From NCBI RefSeq assembly GCF_018760735.1, contig NZ_JAHHZN010000006.1, forward strand, positions 124,001 through 188,000: 64,000 nucleotides of DNA. Reading direction: 5' to 3'. Every line of letters starts with the position of its first letter. The stretch's first letter is position 1. A program made the position numbers and the translations under genes. The stretch is from Hymenobacter piscis (lineage in GTDB: Bacteria; Bacteroidota; Bacteroidia; Cytophagales; Hymenobacteraceae). Under the pieces are notes generated by a model, which saw nothing but the letters and a program-made list of their open reading frames with translations, made no database searches and had not been told where the DNA came from. Of the stretch, positions 1 through 8,900 are shown piece by piece.

Positions 1-489
1 GCCTCCGGGCAGGATGAGTCAATGCAGGCCGAACTACTGACGGAGGCGCTGACGGAATACGAGCCAGCGCAGATAGCGGAGTTCGAATGCCTGCTGTGCG
101 AGTACCTGCTGGAGGCCGACCACTTCGGCATCCTGGCCGCGGAAAAGATTATCGACGGCTACGTGACAGACGATTCCTATCTGTACTTCCGCTGCTGGCT
201 TATCGCCCAGGGCGAAGACGTGTTCCACGCAGCGCTACGCCATCCCGACAGCCTCGCGGACGTAGTCGAAGCCCGGTTTCCGGAGTGCGAGGCCTTGCTG
301 GGAGTAGCCGACGAAGCCTTCGAGCGGCGTACCGGTCAGACCGAGGATGAGGAAGCCTATCCGAGCAATATTGCCGCCGCCCGCGGCTTAGACTATGAAT
401 ATGGCTCGCAAACCAAAGGCGAAGACTGGACCGAAAACCAGCTGCCCAAGCTGCTGCCGAAGCTGTGGAAGAAGTTTGGAGGAGCGTAA
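1..489 (+). CDS. DUF4240 domain protein, 5' end outside the window
   Basis: The frame is open from base 1, so the gene probably starts upstream; the first ATG inside the window (22) looks internal. The visible part is an acidic soluble protein with the pattern I associate with DUF4240: a central DDSYLYFRCWLIAQG block followed by an FHAALRHPDSLAD block, then a variable acidic stretch and a basic C-terminus. The molecular function of the family is not known to me. It ends 46 bases before the stop of the convergent pncB gene, with no clear hairpin between them. No signal peptide or membrane segment is visible in the part available. The family assignment is from memory of its sequence pattern. 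Confidence 0.7.
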   Translation, partial: ASGQDESMQAELLTEALTEYEPAQIAEFECLLCEYLLEADHFGILAAEKIIDGYVTDDSYLYFRCWLIAQGEDVFHAALRHPDSLADVVEARFPECEALLGVADEAFERRTGQTEDEEAYPSNIAAARGLDYEYGSQTKGEDWTENQLPKLLPKLWKKFGGA

Positions 490-535
490 CCGTTAGAGAG
501 CCGTAACACTTCGCACCACTTCAACAAGTGCGTCC

Positions 536-2014
536 TTACACGCCGCGCTTGGCCAGAATCAGCTGGGTGCGGAACGTGTTGAGCGACTCTTCCAGGCCCA
601 CGGGGTAGGTGTGGGGGTTAAGAAAGCGCCGGATGCTGGGGTCGAGGGCCAGCACTTCGCGGTGGGCGCGGGCCCGGCTTTCGGCCAGCGTGGGCAGTTG
701 CTGCACTAGTTTGCCCTGTCGGAACACGGGCTCCAGCAACTCCCGGAACGGGGCCTCGGGGCGCACGGCGCGGCGGCGGGTGGCATCCAGCGGGTCCACG
801 ATGGTGAGCTGGGCGGGCAGGGGCTCGGCGGTGTTGTAGAGCATGTCGGCGCGGGGCTGGCCCTTTTCGCTTTCGTAACGGCGCACCTGCAGAATGCCGG
901 GGATGCTGGTTTTGGCCAGCTGCTCCGAGAGCTTGATGGTGAAATCCCAGCCCGAGTCGTCAGCCTTGCGCAGGGCCGCCAGCTTGTACACGCCCCCCAG
1001 GGCCGGCTGGTCGTAGGCCGTTACCAGCTGGGTACCAATGCCCCAGGTATCAATTTTGGCTCCCTGGAGCTTGAGGCTGGTAATCAGGTTCTCCTCCAGG
1101 TCGTTGCTGGCCACGATGCGCACATTGGGGAAGCCGGCCTCGTTGAGCAGCTCCCGCGCCTCCCGGCTCAGGTAGGCCAGATCACCCGAATCGAGGCGGA
1201 TGCCGCCCAGCTCGTGGCCCTGGGCGCGCATCTGGCGGGCTACTTTAATGGCGTGGCGCACGCCTTCCAGCGTGTCGTAAGTGTCTACCAGAAACACGGA
1301 GTCATCGGGGAAGGCCCGGGCGTAGGCCGTGAAAGCCGTTTCCTCGTCCTCGAACGCCATTACCCAGCTGTGGGCGTGGGTGCCTTTCACGGGAATACCG
1401 TAGAGGTGCCCGGCCAGCACGTTGCTGGTAGCATCTACCCCGCCCAGGTAGGCGGCCCGGCTGGCCGAAAGCCCGCCGTCGGGACCCTGGGCGCGGCGCA
1501 GGCCGAATTCCAGCACCGTGTCGGTGCCGGCGGCTTCGCGGATACGGGTGGCTTTAGTCGCAATCAGGGTCTGGAAGTTGACCATTGTCAGCAGGGCCGT
1601 TTCGATGAGCTGGGCCTGGAGCAAGGGGCCGCGCACCCGCAGCAGGGGCTCGTTGCCGAAGGCCACGGTGCCCTCGGGCATGGCGTCCACGTCGCAGCGG
1701 AATTCCATCGTTTTCAGGTAAGCCAGGAACTCGGCCGGGAACAGGGGGGCGCCCTTGGCGCTGCGCAGGCTGCCCAGGTACGTCAGGTCGTCGTCGGAAA
1801 AATGCAGGTTCTCCAGAAAGTCCACCACGTAGGCCAGGCCGGCGGCCACCGCGTAGCCTCCCTGAAACGGGGCCCGCCGGAAGTAGAGGTGAAATACCGC
1901 CTCGCGGTCCTGCAGGCCCTGCTGCCAGTAGCCGTAGGCCATCGTAAGCTGGTAGAGGTCGGTGAGCAAACTCAGGGAGGGCGCGTAGAGGCCGGAAAGC
2001 GGGGCAGAAGTCAT
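536..2014 (-). CDS. pncB: nicotinate phosphoribosyltransferase
   Basis: Salvages nicotinate for NAD: nicotinate + PRPP (+ ATP) gives nicotinate mononucleotide, in the cytosol. The 492-residue product has the family landmarks in order: TDLYQLTMAY at residues 18-27, EFGLRRAQGPDG around 169-180, KGTHAHSWV around 210-218 and GGIRLDSGDLAYL around 270-282. The open frame extends 67 codons further upstream, but that extension is low-complexity, runs into the divergent regulator gene and is not part of the family. The ATG at 2014, directly before MTSAPLSGLYAPS, gives normal family length. The gene is divergent from the LuxR-type regulator, with about 200 bases between the two starts. No downstream partner gene is on the same strand, so it is probably transcribed alone. 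Confidence 0.95.
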   Translation of the reverse strand: MTSAPLSGLYAPSLSLLTDLYQLTMAYGYWQQGLQDREAVFHLYFRRAPFQGGYAVAAGLAYVVDFLENLHFSDDDLTYLGSLRSAKGAPLFPAEFLAYLKTMEFRCDVDAMPEGTVAFGNEPLLRVRGPLLQAQLIETALLTMVNFQTLIATKATRIREAAGTDTVLEFGLRRAQGPDGGLSASRAAYLGGVDATSNVLAGHLYGIPVKGTHAHSWVMAFEDEETAFTAYARAFPDDSVFLVDTYDTLEGVRHAIKVARQMRAQGHELGGIRLDSGDLAYLSREARELLNEAGFPNVRIVASNDLEENLITSLKLQGAKIDTWGIGTQLVTAYDQPALGGVYKLAALRKADDSGWDFTIKLSEQLAKTSIPGILQVRRYESEKGQPRADMLYNTAEPLPAQLTIVDPLDATRRRAVRPEAPFRELLEPVFRQGKLVQQLPTLAESRARAHREVLALDPSIRRFLNPHTYPVGLEESLNTFRTQLILAKRGV

Positions 2015-2213
2015 GCGGGCAACAGTTGAGATGCCGTAGCTTACGCAGAAATTTTCATTCCGTCGGACATGGCTTCCCGCGGATGGTGCCGGACGCGGCC
2101 AGCGGGGCCGGCCGACGGCCGCGAAAACCACCGGCCGGAAGGGGCCGGGGCAATGCGTCAATCCCGCGGTTTTGCGTACTATTGCCGGAGTGCGGCCCGC
2201 CCGCCCCAGTGCC

Positions 2214-2909
2214 ATGCCGCGTATGATTCAAATACTTCTTGCTGACGACCACGCCATTTTGCGCGACGGAATCCGGGCTTTGTTGTCGCGGGAAGCGGAT
2301 TTGTGCGTGGTAGGGGAAGCCGGCACCGGCCGGCAGCTGCTGGAGCTGCTGGCAACCACACCCGCCGATGTGGTGCTGATGGACATCAACATGCCGGTGC
2401 TCGATGGGTTTGCCACGATGCCCTTCCTGCGCGAGCAGTTTCCGCAGGTACGGGTGCTGGTGCTGTCCATGCTTGACCACGAAAACTACGTGCACCGCAT
2501 GTTTGAGGCGGGGGCCCTGGGCTACGTGCTCAAGAACGCCGACAGCGCCGAAATCACCCACGCCATCCGGACGGTGGCCGCCGGCCAGCCGTTTCTGTGC
2601 ACGGAAATCGGACTGGGGCTGCTCAGCCGCGTGATGGAGCGTACGCCGCCCCCCGCCGCAGGAGCCCGGCCGGCGGGGTCGCCCGGCGGCAGTCCGGCCA
2701 GCCCCGCCGGCCGGGCCGATTTATCGGGCCGGGAACGGGAAGTGCTTCAGCTGATTGCGGAAGGCTACACCAACGCCGAAATTTCCGAGAAGCTCTTCAC
2801 CAGCAAGCGGACCATCGAAACCCACCGCCAGAATATCATCGAGAAAACCCAGGCCAAGAACACGGCCGCCCTCATCCGCTTGGCCATGGCCGAAGGCCTG
2901 ATTGCGTAA
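2214..2909 (+). CDS. LuxR/NarL-family response regulator
   Basis: Two-domain DNA-binding response regulator of 231 residues. The N-terminal receiver has the acidic pair D11-D12, the phosphoacceptor D57 in VVLMDINMP and the conserved K107 in GYVLKN. A Pro/Gly/Ala-rich linker (about residues 143-165) follows, then a C-terminal LuxR-type helix-turn-helix (SGREREVLQLIAEGYTNAEISEKL, listed here in parts: SGREREVLQ and EGYTNAEISEKL). It is expected to be phosphorylated by a histidine kinase and to bind promoters as a dimer. No kinase gene is adjacent, so the partner is elsewhere. The open frame reaches back to 2172; ATG 2214 (or 2223) fits the start of the receiver fold better. A hairpin terminator lies downstream at 2995-3025. 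The regulated genes cannot be told from the sequence. Confidence 0.93.
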   Translation: MPRMIQILLADDHAILRDGIRALLSREADLCVVGEAGTGRQLLELLATTPADVVLMDINMPVLDGFATMPFLREQFPQVRVLVLSMLDHENYVHRMFEAGALGYVLKNADSAEITHAIRTVAAGQPFLCTEIGLGLLSRVMERTPPPAAGARPAGSPGGSPASPAGRADLSGREREVLQLIAEGYTNAEISEKLFTSKRTIETHRQNIIEKTQAKNTAALIRLAMAEGLIA

Positions 2910-2994
2910 GGCCACAGCAGAAGCCGGTACCGGGCCGGGGCAGTTAGCTCCGCCGGGCGGTCAGATGTCCCCAAACCGACCCCGGGGAAAATAA

Positions 2995-3025
2995 AAACCG
3001 CGCTTCCGGGCTGGAAACGCGGTTT
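2995..3025. terminator. hairpin between response regulator and tRNA
   Basis: A 13-bp stem (one mismatch) AAACCGCGCTTCC / GGAAACGCGGTTT with a 5-nt loop, T/A-rich on both sides. It lies between the plus-strand regulator and the minus-strand tRNA and could end both transcripts. Confidence 0.6.
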
Positions 3026-3029
3026 GGTG

Positions 3030-3101
3030 TAGCCGCGACGGGAATCGAACCCATATCAAGCGTTTAGGAAACGCCTATTCTATCCGTTGAACTACGCAGC
3101 C
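3030..3101 (-). tRNA. tRNA-Arg (anticodon CCT)
   Basis: The reverse complement folds as a cloverleaf: acceptor stem GGCTGCG / CGCGGCT (one G-T, one T-G), D arm with AACGGATAGAAT, anticodon stem GGCGT / ACGCT around the loop TTCCTAA (anticodon CCT, reads AGG), and a T arm TGGG-TTCGATT-CCCG. The 3' CCA is not encoded; the sequence after the discriminator A is CACC. It is isolated, with no neighbouring tRNA. Confidence 0.95.
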
Positions 3102-3171
3102 GGCAAAATCCTTCTCCACAAAGCTACGTTGAAAGCGCGGGCTGCCCAAACCGGCAGCGGCGGCGGCGGTG

Positions 3172-3179
3172 TATCTTCG
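3172..3179 (+). promoter_or_regulatory. -7 like box TATCTTCG
   Basis: One mismatch to the TATCTTTG box seen before other genes here; 38 bases before the ATG of the cyclase-like gene. No convincing -33 element is visible. Confidence 0.35.
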
Positions 3180-3216
3180 CGCCGGACCTTTCGTGTTTCT
3201 CTCTTCCGGTGGTTGT

Positions 3217-4380
3217 ATGGGTGTATTGGATGAATTGCGGGCCCAGCGCCGGGCGGCCGGAACGGCCTCCGGCTCGGCCGCCGATGGCCAGCAGCCGGCC
3301 CTGCTGCTCATTCCCGACATCAGTGGCTTCACCCGGTTCATTGAGCAGTCGAACAGCCCCCAGGCCCCGTTTCTGGTCGCCGATCTGCTGGAAATCCTCA
3401 TCGAGGCCAACACGCTGGAGCTGGAAGTCAACGAAATTCAGGGCGACGCCGTGCTGTTTTACCGCCTGGGCCCGCCGCCTTCGGTAGACGACCTGGTGCG
3501 CCAGTGCCGCCGCATCTACCTCGACTTTCAGAACTACCTGCGCCTGGTGGAGCGCGATACGGGCTCGGAGCTGGCCGCCGCCCTCCAGGAGCTGGCCCTC
3601 ACCCTCAAGATTGTGGTGCACTACGGCCGCGTGAGCGTGGCCCGTATCCGCGAACATACCAAGCTCATGGGCCGCGACGTGATTGTGGTGCACCGGCTGC
3701 TGAAAAACAACGTGGCCGGGGCCGAGTACGTGCTGCTTTCCGAGGGCTACACCCGCACCCAGCCGCCCGCGGCCCTGGCCGCCGCCTTCGACTGGACCCG
3801 CCTCTCGCCGGGCTCCACGTTCTACGAGTACCTCGGCGAAACGCCCTACCAGTACGCCTACCTCTCGCCCCTGCGCCTGCTGCTCACGACGGCCGCTCCG
3901 GGCGAAGCCGCCTCCGCGGGCCGGGGCTGCCGGCTGAAGGTGCGGCGGGCCCTGCCGGTGCCGGCCGCCTACGCCCTGCGCCTGCTCAGCAACTTCCGAC
4001 TGCGCCCGCGCTGGATGGAAGGCGCCACAGCCGTGCACTACGACGTGACCAAGGCCGGCCGCCTCGGCACCAGCTACAAGGTCGACGTCTTCAACGGCCA
4101 GATTGATTTCCAGACCGTGCAGTGCCTCGACGACGACCAGGGCCACATCACCTACGTGGAGAAGATTTCCCACTTCCGCCTCTTTCCCAACGCTTTGCTC
4201 TTCTACCACCTCGAAGTAGTGGACATTGATAGTTGCCTGCTGACCCTGGAGCTGCGCTACGGGCACGTGGCCAGCCGCTGGCGCCTCGTCCGCTTCGGCC
4301 AGCTGCGCCGCCTGCACCGCTTCCTGGGCCGCTCCCTGCTTCGTCTGGCCCGGCTGGTGGGGGAGCGGGGAAACGGATAA
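3217..4380 (+). CDS. DUF2652 protein with class III nucleotide-cyclase-like domain and SRPBCC-like C-terminus
   Basis: 387 residues. Residues about 28-180 read like a class III adenylyl/guanylyl cyclase domain: LLLIPDISGFTRF carries the first metal-binding Asp (D34), and NEIQGDAVLFY carries the second (D77). E73 sits where guanylyl cyclases have their purine-specifying Glu. LKIVVHYGRV and MGRDVIVVHRLLKN match the later strands. In the last motif the catalytic Arg (R160) is kept, but the usual Asn is Ile (I156), so activity is uncertain. About residues 240-375 resemble a polyketide-cyclase/START-like (SRPBCC) domain that could bind a lipid or other small ligand. It is known to me as DUF2652. 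ATG 3217 is chosen because the upstream extension is out of family and the TATCTTCG box lies before it. It converges on the HD-PycTM gene. Confidence 0.75.
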   Translation: MGVLDELRAQRRAAGTASGSAADGQQPALLLIPDISGFTRFIEQSNSPQAPFLVADLLEILIEANTLELEVNEIQGDAVLFYRLGPPPSVDDLVRQCRRIYLDFQNYLRLVERDTGSELAAALQELALTLKIVVHYGRVSVARIREHTKLMGRDVIVVHRLLKNNVAGAEYVLLSEGYTRTQPPAALAAAFDWTRLSPGSTFYEYLGETPYQYAYLSPLRLLLTTAAPGEAASAGRGCRLKVRRALPVPAAYALRLLSNFRLRPRWMEGATAVHYDVTKAGRLGTSYKVDVFNGQIDFQTVQCLDDDQGHITYVEKISHFRLFPNALLFYHLEVVDIDSCLLTLELRYGHVASRWRLVRFGQLRRLHRFLGRSLLRLARLVGERGNG

Positions 4381-4388
4381 GGCCAGGA

Positions 4389-4433
4389 GCCAGCGGGCAG
4401 GAGCGCGGGCCACCCACGCTCCTGCCCGCTGGC
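4389..4433. terminator. bidirectional hairpin between convergent genes
   Basis: 17-bp perfect stem GCCAGCGGGCAGGAGCG / CGCTCCTGCCCGCTGGC with an 11-nt loop, placed between the stop codons of the cyclase-like and HD-PycTM genes. No U-tract, so termination strength is uncertain. Confidence 0.6.
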
Positions 4434-4440
4434 CGGTTCC

Positions 4441-5703
4441 CTATATCTTGTAGAGCAGCACGATGCCGAACGAAAGCGCCGTGAGAATCAGGCCTACCAT
4501 GAAGATGGTGTAGCTCAGGCGCAGCAGCCGGTATTTTTTGGTAAGCACGTCGCCGAGGTAGTAGATGTCAGTGACCATGTTGGTGTAGAGGGCCTCGCGC
4601 TGGCTCATGAGCTCGGTCATGCCGCTCTGGAAGTCATCGAGGCTGAGCTTGCTGAAATTGCCGAAGAAGAGCAGGTTAACGCGGCGGTTGGTGGCAATCT
4701 GGGGGCTGCGCTTGAGCCACTTGAAGCTCGTCACGTCGGGTTGGGCGCAGAGGATGGCCGTGATGACCGAGCCCAGGGCCGTGGCCAGCAGAATGCCCAT
4801 GGGCACGGCAATGATGGGGTTGCGGATAACGCCCACGTTGGTCAGGGCCGCCGTTTTGCTGCCCAGCTTGGCTCCGAAGTAGGTAATGATGAGCGACATG
4901 AGCACCGCGTTGAGCGAAATCATCATGCTCGCCTTTTTGTCGGCCATGTCCGAGAGCTTCATGTGGTTGCTGTACATGGTCCGGAACATGGTTTCGATGC
5001 CCCGCTTGGGCTCGGCGAAGGTGCCTTCTTCCTCCTCCACCTTCTTTTTCTGCTTCTTCTCGGTTTTCTTGAGCAGTTTCCGCTGGGCCTTCACATTGTC
5101 TTTGAACTGGCTGCGGTAGCGGTCCTTAGCGGTAGTGGTCAGAAACTTGCTGCTGGTCAGGAACTCCAGCTGGGTTTCGGCCCACTCCGTGTTGGAGTAG
5201 GTTTTGCCCAGGGCGGTTTCCCATTCCACTCGCAGCAGCTCGGCGTTGGCGAAGAAGTCTTCCCGGCCCATGCTGCTCATGTCGGCATCCACGAGCAGCT
5301 TTTCCAGCTCGGTTTCGCGCTGGGCGTCGCGGTGAGTGGCCCGGATAAGCTGCTGCACGAGGGCCACGCGCTCGGCCGGGTAGCGCTGCTGGCTCAGCCA
5401 CTCGCCCGCCATTTCCGCGCTGCGGAACTCGTGCCCGTCGTAAGTGTCCACGTAGCCGACGTCGTGAAACCAGGCCGCCAGCACCAGCGCCTCCAGGTCG
5501 GGGGCGGCCAGGCCGGCGGCTTCGCCCAGGGCCCGGGCCTCCTTCACTACCGTAGTTGTATGCTTAGGCGAGTGGTAAACCAGCTGGCCGGGCAACTGAT
5601 CGTCCAGCAAGGCCAGCACGTACGATTTAGCCTGGCTGACAATTTCGGCTTTGGCCGGTTTGGGAGTAGGGAGGGGTTCCATCAGGACGAAAAAGGGCAA
5701 CAA
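4441..5703 (-). CDS. HD-domain protein with C-terminal Pycsar-effector-like (DUF5706/PycTM) membrane domain
   Basis: 420 residues in two parts. The N-terminal half is an HD phosphohydrolase: YHSPKHTTTVVKEA, AWFHDVGYVDTYDGHE (His-Asp pair) and LVDADMSSMG give the metal ligands. A Lys/Glu-rich linker (about residues 205-235) leads to the C-terminal half: MKLSDMADKKASMMISLNAV, then hydrophobic segments ITYFGAKL, PMGILLATALGSVITAIL and TIFMVGLILTALSFGIVLL. This is the membrane domain shared with PycTM effectors of Pycsar defence (DUF5706). In Pycsar, binding of cCMP or cUMP to such proteins damages the membrane; here the N-terminal HD domain could instead hydrolyse a nucleotide signal. Single HD-PycTM genes are common in Bacteroidota genomes, so a housekeeping role is also possible. 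Its convergent neighbour is a cyclase-like protein. Confidence 0.8.
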   Translation of the reverse strand: MLPFFVLMEPLPTPKPAKAEIVSQAKSYVLALLDDQLPGQLVYHSPKHTTTVVKEARALGEAAGLAAPDLEALVLAAWFHDVGYVDTYDGHEFRSAEMAGEWLSQQRYPAERVALVQQLIRATHRDAQRETELEKLLVDADMSSMGREDFFANAELLRVEWETALGKTYSNTEWAETQLEFLTSSKFLTTTAKDRYRSQFKDNVKAQRKLLKKTEKKQKKKVEEEEGTFAEPKRGIETMFRTMYSNHMKLSDMADKKASMMISLNAVLMSLIITYFGAKLGSKTAALTNVGVIRNPIIAVPMGILLATALGSVITAILCAQPDVTSFKWLKRSPQIATNRRVNLLFFGNFSKLSLDDFQSGMTELMSQREALYTNMVTDIYYLGDVLTKKYRLLRLSYTIFMVGLILTALSFGIVLLYKI

Positions 5704-5931
5704 ATAAGGGCCAACCGAGGCAGTATCGGCTTACAACGCGATTCGCGGCCGGGGGGTTGGGCCGCCCGATTCCAACCGTAGCCGGCCGAATTGCGTAGGG
5801 CTGCGCACCAGGCTGTACCTCGGGGCGGATTCCGCTTCGGGATGGGTAAGTTTACCGGATTCTTTTCTAATTACCCCATTTTGCCCGTTGGGAAGCCGCC
5901 CCTCGTTCCGACTTCGTTTCGCTTTTGCCAC

Positions 5932-8900
5932 ATGAGTAGATATTTCCTGAACGGTTGCCTGATGCTGACCTTAACCGGCCTGAGTGTGCCGGCCCTGGCC
6001 CAGCAGAAACCCGCCACCCAGACCGCCCACCCCACCCGCCCCAACTACCGGGGCGAAGGCCGGAACTGGGAAGCCAAAACTCCGCCCGACAGCTCCCGCA
6101 TCCGCTACTCGGTCTTTCTGATCGGCGACGTGGGCAAGCCGGCCCCCGAGGCCGAGGGCGGCGAGCCGTCGCTCAATTACATGCGCCGGCAGATCCTGGC
6201 CGCCGGCGCCAAAAGCACCACGGTTTACCTGGGCGATAATATCTATGAGTACGGCCTGCCCACCGAGGGCGCTTCCGACCGTAAGGAGTCGGAGCGGCGC
6301 ATCGTCGACCAGCTCAAGGTGCTGCGCGACTACGACGGCGAGAAGTATATGGTGCCCGGCAACCACGACTGGAAGCAGGGCCAGCGCGGGGCCGTGGCCC
6401 AGGTAAACCGCCAGCAGCAGTTCGTGGAAGACTACCTGCGCTCCGACTCGGCCGCCTTCCCCTACACCGGCGACTTCTTTTTGCCCCGCGACGCCTGCCC
6501 CGGGCCCCTGGAAATCCGCCTCCAGGACGATGTGGTGATGATTGCCATCAACTCCCAGTGGTTTCTGCAAACCAGCGGCGAGCGGCCCTACGGGGCCAAC
6601 AGCGGCTGCGGCATTGCCAACGAAACCGAGTTCTTCGTGCAGCTGGAAGATATCATTCAGCGCAACAAGGGCAAAAACATCATCGTGGTGGCCCACCACC
6701 CCCTGTTCTCCGATGGCATCCACGGCGGCTACTTCACCCTGGCCGACCATTTCTTCCCCCTGTCCATCGTTTACAAGTACGCCTTCGTGCCGCTGCCCGT
6801 CATCGGCTCCATCTACCCCTTTGCCCGCAAGTACGGCGGCGTGAGCCAGGACATTCCGCACCCGCTCTACCAGGCCTATAAAAAGGGTCTGATGGATGTA
6901 TTCGAGAAGTACCCCAACGTGGTGTACGCGGCCGGCCACGAGCACAACCTGCAGTACTTCAAAGAAGGCGGCCTCAACCACATTGTCAGCGGCTCGGGCT
7001 GCAAAACCCAGCACGTAAAGCCCGGCAGCGGCGGCAACGCCCTGTTCTCGGACAAGGAAAAAGGCTTTGCCCGCGTCAATTACTACGACGACGGCGAAGT
7101 GTGGGTGGAATACTTCGTGCCCGAGGGCCGGGGCGAAACCGGCCGCCGGGTATTCCGCACGGCCATGTACGCCCAGCAGACCGAGATGGTCGAGGAGCTG
7201 GCCACCACCCAGGTCGTGCAGCGGCCCGATTTTGCCGACAGCACCGTGACCCGGGCCGTCAACCCGGCCTACGCCGACCGCAGCGGCTTCCATAAGTTCC
7301 TGTTCGGGGAGCATTACCGCCGCGAGTGGGCCACGCCCGTGAAATTCCCGGTGCTGGATCTGGCCACCGAGAAAGGTGGCCTGACGCCCTACAAAATCGG
7401 GGGCGGCAAGCAAACGGCTTCCCTGAAGCTGCGCAACGAGGAGGGCCGCCTCTACACCCTGCGCGGCCTCGACAAGGACCCCGCCGCCGTGCTGCCCGAA
7501 GCCCTGCGCTCCGGCGCCGCGGCCGACATTCTGCAGGACCAGATTTCGGCCCAGCACCCGTTTGCCTCCATCGTAATTCCGCCCCTGGCCTCGGCCGCCG
7601 GCATTCTGCACACCAACCCCGAGCTGCGCTACGTGCCCCAGGACCCCCTGCTGGGCCAGTACCTGCCCCGCTTCGGCAACACCACCGGCGCCATCGAGGA
7701 AGATGCCAAGGACGACCAGGCCAACGTGGAAAGCCTGGGCAACGCCAAAAACCTGGTGGGCACCGACAAGGTGTTCGAGCGCATCACCGACGACAACGAC
7801 AACCGCGTCAACGAAAAAGCCTTTGCCCGCTCCCGCCTCTTCGACATGTGGATTGGCGACTGGGACCGGCACGAGGACCAGTGGCGCTGGGCCGAGAAAA
7901 AGGACAAGGACGGGGACCGGAAATTTACGGCCGTGCCCGAGGACCGCGACATTGCCTTTTTCAAGGGCGACGGGCTGCTGCCCTACCTGGCCTCGCGCAA
8001 GTGGGCCATCCGCAACTTCCAGAACTTCGGCAAGGACTACGCCGACTGGAAGGGCCTCAACCTGACCGCCCTCAGCAACGACCGGGTGTACCTGGCTTCC
8101 GTGAGCAAGGAGGAGTGGGTGAAGCAGGCCGAGGAGATGAAAGCCGCCCTCACCGATGAGGTGATTGACCAGGCCTTCCGGAACCGCTGGCCGGCCGATA
8201 TCTACGCCCTGCACGGGGCCGAAATCGTGGCCAAGCTCAAGAGCCGCCGCGACCTGCTGCCCCAGGTGGCCGCCGACTACTACGGCCTGCTCAGCAAGGT
8301 AACGGAGGTGAAGGGCTCCAAGAAGCGCGAACGGTTTGTGGTGGAGCGCCTGCCCGACGACAAAACCCGCGTCACGGTCCAGAAAATCAACAAGGAAGGC
8401 GAGCTGACCAAGATGCTCTTCGACCGCACCTTCGACAACAACGTGACCGAGGAGCTGCGCCTTTACGGCTTCGAGGGCGAGGACCAGTACGAGCTCACCG
8501 GCAAGGTGAAAAGCGGCCCGCTGGTGCGCATCATCGGGGGCATCGACCGTGACTCCATCGTGGACCGCTCCAACGTGGCCGGCCTGCGCCACCGCCTGCA
8601 CGTGTACGACGCCGACTCGGGCAACGTCATCGTGCCCGGCCCCGACGCCCGCCTGCGCCTGCAGCCCGGCCTCGACGTGAGCCGCTACGACCAGCACACC
8701 CGCGCCGACCGCAAGGACTACACCCTGAACTACTTCGGGCCGACGCTCTATTTCGGCTACAACGTGGATGACCGCCTGTTCCTGGGCGGCGGGGCGGTGT
8801 ACCGCACCTACGGTTTCCGCAAGGCCCCCTATGCCACCGAGCAGAGCCTGGCCGCCAACTACTCGCCTTCCCAGAGCGCCTACAACGTGCGCTACCAGGG

